Of a stretch of DNA of 10,873 nt, positions 1 to 5,565 are shown one piece after another; position 1 is the stretch's first letter; every line of letters starts with the position of its first letter. The notes under the pieces were generated by a model, which had not been told where the DNA came from, did no database searches, and was given only the letters and a program-made list of their open reading frames with translations. This DNA comes from Thermoplasmata archaeon (GTDB lineage: Archaea > Thermoplasmatota > Thermoplasmata > RBG-16-68-12 > JAGMCJ01). The stretch lies in the NCBI GenBank assembly GCA_023129265.1, contig JAGMCJ010000033.1:1-10873 (forward strand), given 5' to 3'. A program made the position numbers and the translations under genes.

Positions 1-227
1 GCAGCGAATGCCTCGATGACATCCACTATCTTGTCCAGGTCATCGGGGTTAATCGCATCTGTTCGACCTTCGCTGTCTAGGCTCCTGTACTCTACATCGT
101 TCAAATCGTACGCGCTCACAATCTGAGAGGTTGACCTGCGAGTGATGCACAAGCCCAAATCGCCGTCAGAAATGTGCTCACGAAAAGACTCGAAGCTCAT
201 TGATGGCTTGATCTCGTTGAAGAGCAC
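1..227 (-). CDS. DUF835 domain protein, 3' end beyond the window
   Basis: This is an open minus-strand frame running off the left edge; about 75 codons are visible from a GTG at 227. The translation begins VLFNEIKPSMSFESF and carries the DUF835 core: GLCITRR, then a short strand region, then a NPDDLDKIVDVIEAF helix, matching the family pattern of GLCITR followed by P-x-DL...I..F. DUF835 is an archaeal domain of unknown biochemical role, often joined to sensory or membrane modules. The start is uncertain: the GTG at 227 would cut the first strand of the domain (TRKLVLF), and the frame stays open upstream to about 384 with no ATG. An ATG at 272-274, well placed after a TATA-like box, is one base out of frame. 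The gene is divergent from the histidine kinase at 397. Domain identity is fairly secure; function is not known. Confidence 0.72.
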   Translation of the reverse strand, partial: MLFNEIKPSMSFESFREHISDGDLGLCITRRSTSQIVSAYDLNDVEYRSLDSEGRTDAINPDDLDKIVDVIEAFA

Positions 228-305
228 GAGCTTCCTGGTGGATGTGGACTCCGTAGGGATGTGGGGTCCCCCATTTAAGGCTGTGGGGGCAAAAACTGCT
301 CGGTG

Positions 306-311
306 ATATAA
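306..311 (-). promoter_or_regulatory. TATA-like box for the divergent DUF835 gene
   Basis: On the minus strand the bases read TTATAT within TTCTTATATCA. An archaeal transcript would start roughly 25 bases downstream, near 283, giving a leader of only about 10 bases before the ATG at 274. The placement supports transcription into the DUF835 frame, but no upstream BRE is obvious and the call rests on base composition and spacing only. Confidence 0.35.
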
Positions 312-383
312 GAATATCGCTTCTACATGTAGGTTCCTAGATGCCTTCCGGCACGGCGACTGGCATTTCCTGAGTGAGGGGGA

Positions 384-396
384 CAAATATTAAACC
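384..396 (+). promoter_or_regulatory. TATA-like A/T box before the histidine kinase gene
   Basis: The sequence CAAATATTAAACC directly precedes the ATG at 397. If it is the TATA element, the transcript would begin near 410-415, downstream of that ATG. That would favour the in-frame ATG at 457 as the real start of the kinase. The element is nearly symmetrical, so it could also serve the divergent minus-strand gene. Confidence 0.35.
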
Positions 397-1962
397 ATGC
401 CAAGACAATCTCTGAGAAACCGCAATGGGATTCGAAGAACCGCGCAGTTGGTCGTTATGGATGTTGCAGATTTGAGAAGCGGACTGGCCGACCTCATGGC
501 CAGCTCCAAGCAGGAGCTCCAAGCCCGATTCGTGAAATGGATCGAGAGACACATGGAGTCCCATGAGGTCGTAGTCGACGATGCCATTGGAAGAATCCTA
601 GAGGAGATTGTCTCCATTCTAATCGATTCCGTAAGAGACGGCAGATATGAGAAGGTCCTTCTCCGGCTGAAGGGTTTCATCGACGAGCCTGGGTTCGAAC
701 AGGCCGAGGCGGGACTGAGGGCGTTCAGAACCATCCTGGTCAACGAGGTGAACCGCTCCATGGGGGACGTCGAAACCAAGCACTGCACGATCGAGCTCAT
801 CTACAAGGATTTCGACCTCATGCTCGATGTGATTTCCCGCTTATATGAAAGGATGTATGCACTGCGCTTGGAGAAGAGAATCGAGGAGAGAACCGCCGAA
901 CTGGTTGAGGCACAGGGCCTATACGAGGGACTCGTAGAGAACTCACCAATCGGAGTGTGCATCGTTCAAGATGACATGATAGTGTTTGCCAACGACAGGC
1001 TTGCAGGAATCGGCGGCTACGCGAAGGAGGACATCACTGGAGTGGACTATCGTCTCCTTATGGCTCCGGAATCACTGGATAACGTCATAGAAGGCATAGA
1101 AAGAAGACAGAAGGGACTGGATGGTCCTCTGACATACAGGACAAAGGGTGTAAGGAGGGATGGGAGCCCAGTTGAGGTTGAGGTATACTCCATTCCGACG
1201 ACGTTCAAGGGGAAGCCAGCGACTCAGTGCGTGGTGCGTGACATCTCGAGAGAGAAGAAGATAGAGCAGCTCAGACAGAGCTTCTTCTCCAATGTGTCCC
1301 ATGAGCTGAGAACGCCACTCACGACGATTAGCGGCTACATCAAGTTCCTCTTGGGCGGGAAGATGGGTGAACTCAATCAGTCTCAGATGCAGGCTCTGCA
1401 AGCTGCGAACGAGGAGGCGGACAAACTCGACCGCCTGATTGACACGGTCATTGAGCTGTCCTCGTTTGACTCGGAATCATTCAGACTACACTTGGGCGAT
1501 GTCGACGTTGCGCGGGTGACAGAAGAAACAGCAAGGTCAAAGGAGTCACAAGCCAAGCACAAGGACCTAAGGCTTGAGGTGAACCTTCCAGAGAACCTGC
1601 CTCACGTTGTGGGCGATGAAAGGCGGCTGGGACTGCTGATGAGCAACATCATCGACAACGCGATCAAGTTCACGCCAGGGGGCGGGGCGGTGAAGATAGC
1701 GGGACACGAGGAGGGCTCCGATGTTGTCATCGAGGTCTCGGACACAGGGATAGGAATACCAAAGGAAGAGCAGTCCAAGATCTTCGACAGATTCTATCAG
1801 GTGGACTCCTCGCCCACGAGGATGCACGGAGGTGCGGGGCTGGGATTGTCGATCTGCAAGGAGATTGTGGACCTGCACGGCGGACGAATCGAAGTGGAAA
1901 GCGATGTCGGGAAAGGGTCCACCTTTAGAGTGTGTCTGCCAAGGGAAGGGAAGCGGGAATGA
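397..1962 (+). CDS. Soluble PAS-domain sensor histidine kinase
   Basis: A 521-residue two-component kinase that autophosphorylates on histidine and passes the phosphate to a receiver, most likely the one encoded next to it. Residues about 30-155 form a charged all-helical N-terminal region I cannot assign. Residues 140-175 look like a signalling helix, about 174-290 form a PAS sensor, and 290-370 form the HisKA dimerisation domain with H-box NVSHELRTPL (phosphoacceptor His302). The ATPase domain follows, with N-box NIIDNAIKF (Asn421), G1 DTGIGIP (449-455), F-box IFDRFYQVD and G2 GGAGLGLS (478-485). All catalytic motifs are intact. No membrane segment or signal peptide is visible, so it should sense a cytosolic cue. 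The start at 397 is the longest choice; the Met at 457 (residue 21) is a serious alternative because an A/T box abuts 397 and the first 20 residues are basic and featureless. It overlaps the next gene by 4 bases (ATGA). Confidence 0.93.
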   Translation: MPRQSLRNRNGIRRTAQLVVMDVADLRSGLADLMASSKQELQARFVKWIERHMESHEVVVDDAIGRILEEIVSILIDSVRDGRYEKVLLRLKGFIDEPGFEQAEAGLRAFRTILVNEVNRSMGDVETKHCTIELIYKDFDLMLDVISRLYERMYALRLEKRIEERTAELVEAQGLYEGLVENSPIGVCIVQDDMIVFANDRLAGIGGYAKEDITGVDYRLLMAPESLDNVIEGIERRQKGLDGPLTYRTKGVRRDGSPVEVEVYSIPTTFKGKPATQCVVRDISREKKIEQLRQSFFSNVSHELRTPLTTISGYIKFLLGGKMGELNQSQMQALQAANEEADKLDRLIDTVIELSSFDSESFRLHLGDVDVARVTEETARSKESQAKHKDLRLEVNLPENLPHVVGDERRLGLLMSNIIDNAIKFTPGGGAVKIAGHEEGSDVVIEVSDTGIGIPKEEQSKIFDRFYQVDSSPTRMHGGAGLGLSICKEIVDLHGGRIEVESDVGKGSTFRVCLPREGKRE

Positions 1963-2327
1963 AGACGGTTGTTGTCGTGGATGATGAGCCAAGGATCTTG
2001 GACCTTGTCGAGAAGATACTGTCCGCGGAGGGATATGAGGTGGTGAAGGCTTCGAGCGGCCAGAAGTGCCTGGACTATGTGGCTCGGAACACTCCAGACC
2101 TCATCCTCTTGGACATAAGGATGCCTGAGAAGGACGGTTGGATGGTCTACAGAGAGCTCAGAGCGGACAGGAGGACGAAAGATATCCCCATCGCGATGCT
2201 CACAGTGAAAGCTAACGCGATTGATCGCGACATCGCTCTTGATGTTCTGCACGTCGACGACTACATCACTAAGCCCTTCTCTCCAGAAGATCTCGCCTCA
2301 CGAGTGAAGAATCTAGTGGGTGGCTAG
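1959..2327 (+). CDS. Stand-alone CheY-like response regulator receiver
   Basis: A 122-residue receiver domain with no output domain. The acidic pocket is Asp8-Asp9, the phosphoacceptor is Asp52 in LILLDIRMP, the switch threonine is Thr82 in AMLTVKA, and the invariant lysine is Lys105 in YITKPF. It therefore looks fully active as a phosphate receiver. The start is the ATG at 1959, which overlaps the kinase stop by 4 bases and follows the purine-rich GAAGGG at 1945-1950; a longer in-frame start at 1932 would add nine residues before the first beta strand and lie inside the kinase gene. It is very probably the cognate partner of the preceding kinase and must signal by protein contact, since it carries no DNA-binding or enzymatic output. 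It ends 4 bases before the convergent regulator gene, leaving no room for an ordinary terminator. Confidence 0.93.
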   Translation: MKTVVVVDDEPRILDLVEKILSAEGYEVVKASSGQKCLDYVARNTPDLILLDIRMPEKDGWMVYRELRADRRTKDIPIAMLTVKANAIDRDIALDVLHVDDYITKPFSPEDLASRVKNLVGG

Positions 2328-2331
2328 AGCC

Positions 2332-3387
2332 TCAGTTCGGGGACCCGAATGCACTGCTCACAAGGGGACCGTACTCGTGGTCCTTCAGCAGGCGGGCTCC
2401 GGCGAGGGAGAAGAGGACTCTCGTGGGTGGTCGTGAGAAGATTTCCTGCTCCCTATAAGCCTGGGCGAATATGTCGGTCTGCTTCTTGTATTCCTGATAG
2501 CTCGAGAAGGCACTGATTCCCAAGGCCTCTTTCCGGTTGAGGGCTGAGAAGATGGTCGTTCCAGCGGTTTCGAGCAGGCTTGGGACATAATACTTCAGAC
2601 CCTCTTCCAACCTGGGATGGAACGAGCCGTAGGTGAGGACGAGAAGCTCAATCCCCAGGTTACCCAGATTGGGCATCTTCCGGGGAATGATAAGTCCCTC
2701 GTCTGCGAACCTTCTCCTCGCCTTGCCTATGGTCATCCTGGAGATTCCAAGGCTCTCTGAGAGCTGGACATCACTCAATTCGGGATTCTCCACCATGGCC
2801 TTTAGGGTCTCTTTCTCCTTTGCTCGCAGGCGTGTCGAACGCATCTGGCCGAGTACTGGCTCATGATGGGCCTGTCCTTTCTCAGACCAGAACATCCTGC
2901 TCAAAAGAGGATAGAAGTCGAAAAGATTCAGCACATCTGAAAGATCGAAGGGGAAAACCACGACCTGATAACCCTCCTCCATATAGCCCCTTTCCCTGTA
3001 CTTCTCCTCCAGGGCTCGGATGTTTGCCATCGCGTTCGTGTAGTTTCTTGAGACCTGAATAAGAAGGTCCTGGCGTGGCTCCACGAGAGCATATGTGAAC
3101 TCAGGACTTTCAACCACAGGCCGAGCTAGGGCAATCTTCTCATCGAACGGAGGAACAGATGAGAGGGTTCCAAACGCAACGACTAGCATCTCGAATCCGA
3201 GCTTCTCGAAGGAGGGCATCTGGACACTCCTGAAGTAGTCCTCTCGCTGAAGTCTCCTCCTAATCGCTGTGACAGTTGTCTTCTTCATGCCTAGTTTCTT
3301 CGAGAGTTCCCTGTCCGAGAAGAGAGGGTCTTGAACGATGCCGCAAAGAACCCTCTTCTCGCTCTCCAGCAGGTCACGCCTAACCAT
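2332..3387 (-). CDS. Tandem-duplicated winged-helix transcriptional regulator
   Basis: A 351-residue protein built from two homologous halves. Each half has an N-terminal HTH followed by an alpha/beta sensor-like region. HTH 1 spans about residues 8-50 (LFSDRELSKKLGMKKTTVT, then RRRLQRED) and HTH 2 about 190-232 (ELSDVQLSESLGISRMTIG, then RRRFADEG). After each HTH the pattern MPxxxxLGxExLVxxxG repeats (57-73 and 238-254), and the following portions also match loosely. The arrangement resembles Lrp/AsnC-type regulators, which dimerise through a C-terminal sensor; here one chain may act as a pseudo-dimer. No membrane segment is present. The ATG at 3387 is supported by GAGAGG just upstream and by a TATA-like TTTAAA about 27 bases upstream. 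The gene is convergent with the receiver gene and divergent from the KaiC operon, so it could regulate either; no operator was identified. Confidence 0.82.
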   Translation of the reverse strand: MVRRDLLESEKRVLCGIVQDPLFSDRELSKKLGMKKTTVTAIRRRLQREDYFRSVQMPSFEKLGFEMLVVAFGTLSSVPPFDEKIALARPVVESPEFTYALVEPRQDLLIQVSRNYTNAMANIRALEEKYRERGYMEEGYQVVVFPFDLSDVLNLFDFYPLLSRMFWSEKGQAHHEPVLGQMRSTRLRAKEKETLKAMVENPELSDVQLSESLGISRMTIGKARRRFADEGLIIPRKMPNLGNLGIELLVLTYGSFHPRLEEGLKYYVPSLLETAGTTIFSALNRKEALGISAFSSYQEYKKQTDIFAQAYREQEIFSRPPTRVLFSLAGARLLKDHEYGPLVSSAFGSPN

Positions 3388-3409
3388 GACCTCTCAACAT
3401 ACGCCCGAC

Positions 3410-3419
3410 GAAATTTAAA
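3410..3419 (-). promoter_or_regulatory. TATA-like box for the tandem HTH regulator
   Basis: Read on the minus strand the region is CTTTAAATTT, an archaeal-type A/T box centred about 27 bases before the ATG at 3387. That spacing predicts a leaderless or very short leader transcript. The GAGAGG just before the ATG would lie at or upstream of the predicted transcript start, so its role as a ribosome site is doubtful. Confidence 0.5.
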
Positions 3420-3586
3420 GGTACCCTGTCTGTAAGCGTCCCCTTGCAGCGTTGGGGGAGTAGCCCCATGAGACCGAGATTCATGTTCTGATAGTTTCGT
3501 TGCTGTGATTCTGTTCACTGTGCTATCTATTCCCCAGGTCGACGGTTCTGGTGCCATGTTTGGTTATCAGATTAGAGACTTATGTG

Positions 3587-3600
3587 CAAAGGTTTTTACT
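3587..3600 (+). promoter_or_regulatory. Probable promoter of the KaiC operon
   Basis: The sequence CAAAGGTTTTTACT combines a purine-rich BRE-like AAAGG with a TTTTTA TATA-like core. The expected transcript start is about 3615-3622, close to the SD-preceded ATG at 3615 and the TTG at 3631. It is the only good A/T element ahead of the operon, but this is spacing-based inference. Confidence 0.45.
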
Positions 3601-3614
3601 CTTTAGGAGAGAGA

Positions 3615-3662
3615 ATGCTCAGGGATTGGCTTGCAACGCGAAGGCAGACACGGGGACAATAA
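3615..3662 (+). other. SD-preceded mini-ORF, or displaced start of the next gene
   Basis: AGGAG at 3605-3609 sits 5 bases before an ATG at 3615, the best initiation signal in this region. The frame encodes only MLRDWLATRRQTRGQ before a TAA at 3660. It may be a short leader peptide. Alternatively it is the true start of the following gene with one base too many in the GGGG at 3652-3655: with three G the reading passes directly into the frame that starts at 3631. Confidence 0.35.
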
Positions 3663-3957
3663 CGATAATCAGAGGGTCCTAACGATCGAGCTGGAGTTCT
3701 CCAGAGATTGGTCTCTTCAGAACCCAATTCCAATGCTCGGACTTCTCGTTTCCGAGCACCGGGACTTCATCAAGACCGCGAGAGCCAGCAACATTCCTTC
3801 CCGCGTCCACAGTGACGACGAACCAAGGAGTGGGGATACAATCGACCCGCCGTTGAGAAAGACCGTTGCTGTCTTGGACGGTCATTTCGACGATGATGCT
3901 GAACCTGAGGATGATGAGCCGAGACCCCACGACAGGGAAGTGATTGTACGGGAATGA
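3631..3957 (+). CDS. Small acidic-tailed hypothetical protein, first gene of KaiC operon
   Basis: I do not recognise this 108-residue protein. It is hydrophilic and has no membrane segment. Residues 16-50 (from VLTIELEFSRDW to about IKTARASN) could be a small alpha/beta unit, residues 55-80 are probably flexible, and the C-terminal third is strongly acidic (DDDAEPEDDEP, near 87-97). The codon choice resembles the neighbouring genes. Its TGA overlaps the ATG of the next gene in an ATGA, which argues for a real, translationally coupled gene. The start is taken as TTG at 3631 with AGGGA 5 bases upstream; the only better signal, the ATG at 3615, is in another frame. It may be a partner or regulator of the pseudo-ATPase encoded immediately downstream. 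Confidence 0.55.
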   Translation: MQREGRHGDNNDNQRVLTIELEFSRDWSLQNPIPMLGLLVSEHRDFIKTARASNIPSRVHSDDEPRSGDTIDPPLRKTVAVLDGHFDDDAEPEDDEPRPHDREVIVRE

Positions 3958-4730
3958 TCGACGCATTCAAGTCAAACTCAAGCACCCTGCTCTCGGGTCC
4001 TCCAGGCGTGGGCAAGTTCGAGTTCTCAATCGACTGCGCCGTCGACGTACTCGACAACGGAGGCAGGGTGGTCTTCGTTGCGGTCGACATGCACCCTATC
4101 GAGATACGCCAATGGATTTCGAGATACGGCGGTGATGTCCAGAGATGCGAGGGGGAGCGCTTCCTCTTCGTGGACTGCTATTCGCCCACGATTGGCGACT
4201 CGCATGATGTGACCCAAGACCCAGACGTATTGAGAGTCGACAGCCTGAGCAACATCGAGAGCATAGGCCTGTGCATCTCGAAGGCAGCCGTCAGGCTAGG
4301 GAAACCTGTACGGATCATCTTCTACACACTGTCCACACTCTTCTTGTACAATTCCCCGCAGGCCATGGCGAAGTTCTTCCAAATCGTTTCGTCACGCGTG
4401 AAAAACGAATATGGCTCGATTCTGTACGTTCTCCAAGAGGGTGTGCATGATGACAGAACAGTCTGTCTCCTGGAATCTCTCGTCGATGGAGTCGTCCAGA
4501 TGCGCTATGACGAGAACCTTGGGCGGGAGTGGCGAGTCCATCATTACAGGGGCAGGGTGTCCAATCCGCGCTGGACTCGGTTTGATGCTAACAAGTATGC
4601 GTTTGTGACCGCAGTTGACGAGAAAAGGCTAGTCAACGAGTTCCTCGACTATGAGTATGGCTTCTCCCAGAAGAAGATGAAACAGAGCAACGCTGATCTC
4701 GTCACCGTCGAGGCAACTAACATCGAATAG
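3954..4730 (+). CDS. KaiC/FlaH-like RecA-fold protein with degenerate ATPase motifs
   Basis: A 258-residue protein with the layout of single-domain KaiC/FlaH-type RecA-superfamily ATPases. It has an N-terminal P-loop, a strand RVVFVAVDM at 38-46, a Walker B-position strand at 119-124, and a late LVDGVVQMRYDE strand (176-187) followed by a basic HHYRGRVSNPRW stretch. The key residues are altered. The P-loop GPPGVGK (15-21) is followed by Phe22 instead of Ser/Thr, which normally binds the magnesium ion, and the Walker B strand reads RIIFYTLST with Tyr124 where Asp is expected. No glutamate pair is evident after the second strand. It is therefore probably a nucleotide-binding or purely structural pseudo-ATPase; this is inferred from the motifs. 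It overlaps the preceding gene by 4 bases and lies about 60 bases before an intact KaiC gene, suggesting a regulatory subunit. Confidence 0.75.
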   Translation: MIDAFKSNSSTLLSGPPGVGKFEFSIDCAVDVLDNGGRVVFVAVDMHPIEIRQWISRYGGDVQRCEGERFLFVDCYSPTIGDSHDVTQDPDVLRVDSLSNIESIGLCISKAAVRLGKPVRIIFYTLSTLFLYNSPQAMAKFFQIVSSRVKNEYGSILYVLQEGVHDDRTVCLLESLVDGVVQMRYDENLGREWRVHHYRGRVSNPRWTRFDANKYAFVTAVDEKRLVNEFLDYEYGFSQKKMKQSNADLVTVEATNIE

Positions 4731-4783
4731 CGATGTCGTGAGGAAATGGTGCATAATCATGGAGTCCCTGGTTGAAGAAAAAA

Positions 4784-4787
4784 GGAG
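4784..4787 (+). promoter_or_regulatory. Ribosome binding site that bears on the KaiC start
   Basis: AAAAAAGGAG ends at 4787. It is 3 bases before the ATG at 4791 and 9 bases before the next in-frame ATG at 4797. Spacing favours 4797, which would remove only two residues (MS) from the protein. Confidence 0.5.
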
Positions 4788-4790
4788 CTG

Positions 4791-5552
4791 ATGTCGATGT
4801 CATCGTCACCCGATTCGGACCGCGGAGCTAGCAGCAGAGTGAGGACGTTTGTGGAGGGATTCGATAATGCCTTGGGCGGAGGGGTTCCGAAAGGCAACGT
4901 AGTGCTAATATCTGGACTTCCAGGAACAATGAAGTCCTCACTGGCATACAACATTCTCTTCCAGAACTCAGCGCACAGCAACTCAAGAGGATTGTATGTG
5001 ACACTCGAGCAAAGGCGCGATAGCATTGTGTCTCAGATGTATTCCATGGGTTTCGCAAGAGAGGAGCCCTTGAAGAACATCGAGATATTCGATATCGCCA
5101 GAATCAAGAAGGAAGTCGGCGAAAGAACCGAGGCCAAGTTCTGGATTGAGTACTTGAAGAGGGTGATCAACCTCAAAAGGAAAGTCTCCGACTTCAACAC
5201 TTTTGTTCTGGATTCTTTGGATGCCATGGAGTTCCTGGAAAGAGCCGAGGGAAAGAGGTCCCAACTTTTCCGTCTCTTCGAATGGCTAAGGGAGTGGGGT
5301 GTCACCACGTTCCTGATAACTGAGGCCCCGTCCGAGCCGACAATCCAAGGACTCATGGGGGGAGAGAAGCGGAGTGAAGCCGACTACCTCGCTGATGGCA
5401 TCATCCATCTGAAGATGCATCAAGTCAACGATGTGGATGTACAAAGGAGAATAAGATGCGTCAAGATGCGAGGGACCAGGCATGAGACCAGCTACTTCGC
5501 GCTCGTATTCGAGAACGGCGTGTTCAGCATAACAAGACCGATGAGCATGTAG
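4791..5552 (+). CDS. Single-domain KaiC-like ATPase (GTMKSS P-loop), paralogue 1
   Basis: A 253-residue stand-alone KaiC domain of the RecA superfamily, expected to bind and hydrolyse ATP in the cytoplasm. It starts with the family signature GFDNALGGGVPKG (23-35). The P-loop is GLPGTMKS (42-49), with Met47 where Gly is usual before the lysine. The second-strand motif is YVTLEQ, with Glu73-Gln74 where KaiC has Glu-Glu. Walker B is FVLDS with Asp141, and a C-terminal VDVQRRIRCVKMRGTRH segment (215-231) corresponds to the KaiC KMRGxxH region. Residues 94-135 are a charged helical insert. It has one KaiC domain, unlike the two of cyanobacterial KaiC, and there is no KaiA or KaiB gene nearby, so a clock role should not be assumed. 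It is a close paralogue of the KaiC modules in the next two genes. The start may instead be ATG 4797. Confidence 0.9.
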   Translation: MSMSSSPDSDRGASSRVRTFVEGFDNALGGGVPKGNVVLISGLPGTMKSSLAYNILFQNSAHSNSRGLYVTLEQRRDSIVSQMYSMGFAREEPLKNIEIFDIARIKKEVGERTEAKFWIEYLKRVINLKRKVSDFNTFVLDSLDAMEFLERAEGKRSQLFRLFEWLREWGVTTFLITEAPSEPTIQGLMGGEKRSEADYLADGIIHLKMHQVNDVDVQRRIRCVKMRGTRHETSYFALVFENGVFSITRPMSM

Positions 5553-5565
5553 GACAGGAATCGCG

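Larger units (their letters stand above)
3388..3614. other. Intergenic region between divergent regulator and KaiC operon
   Basis: About 230 bases with no convincing gene. It holds the minus-strand promoter near 3410-3419, a small hairpin at 3453-3468 (TGGGG, loop GAGTAG, CCCCA), and A/T-rich sequence with a probable plus-strand promoter towards its right end. No tRNA-like fold, repeat array or conserved coding frame was seen. Any operator for the divergent HTH protein would most simply lie here. Confidence 0.5.

Noticed and set aside
1567..2252. Minus-strand open frames opposite the kinase and receiver genes
   Set aside because: They are antisense to intact kinase and receiver motifs, and their composition is unlike real proteins (His, Pro and Ser rich).
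3453..3468. Small hairpin TGGGG-GAGTAG-CCCCA as a terminator or riboswitch
   Set aside because: The stem is only 5 pairs, has no T-run after it, and lies between divergent genes where no terminator is needed.
3291..3557. Minus-strand frame of 88 codons spanning the start of the HTH gene and the intergenic region
   Set aside because: It overlaps the confident HTH start and its promoter in another frame and shows no domain or conserved pattern.
3954..4730. Archaellum FlaH gene
   Set aside because: No flaI, flaJ or archaellin gene is nearby and the Walker motifs are degenerate, so only fold-level similarity is claimed.
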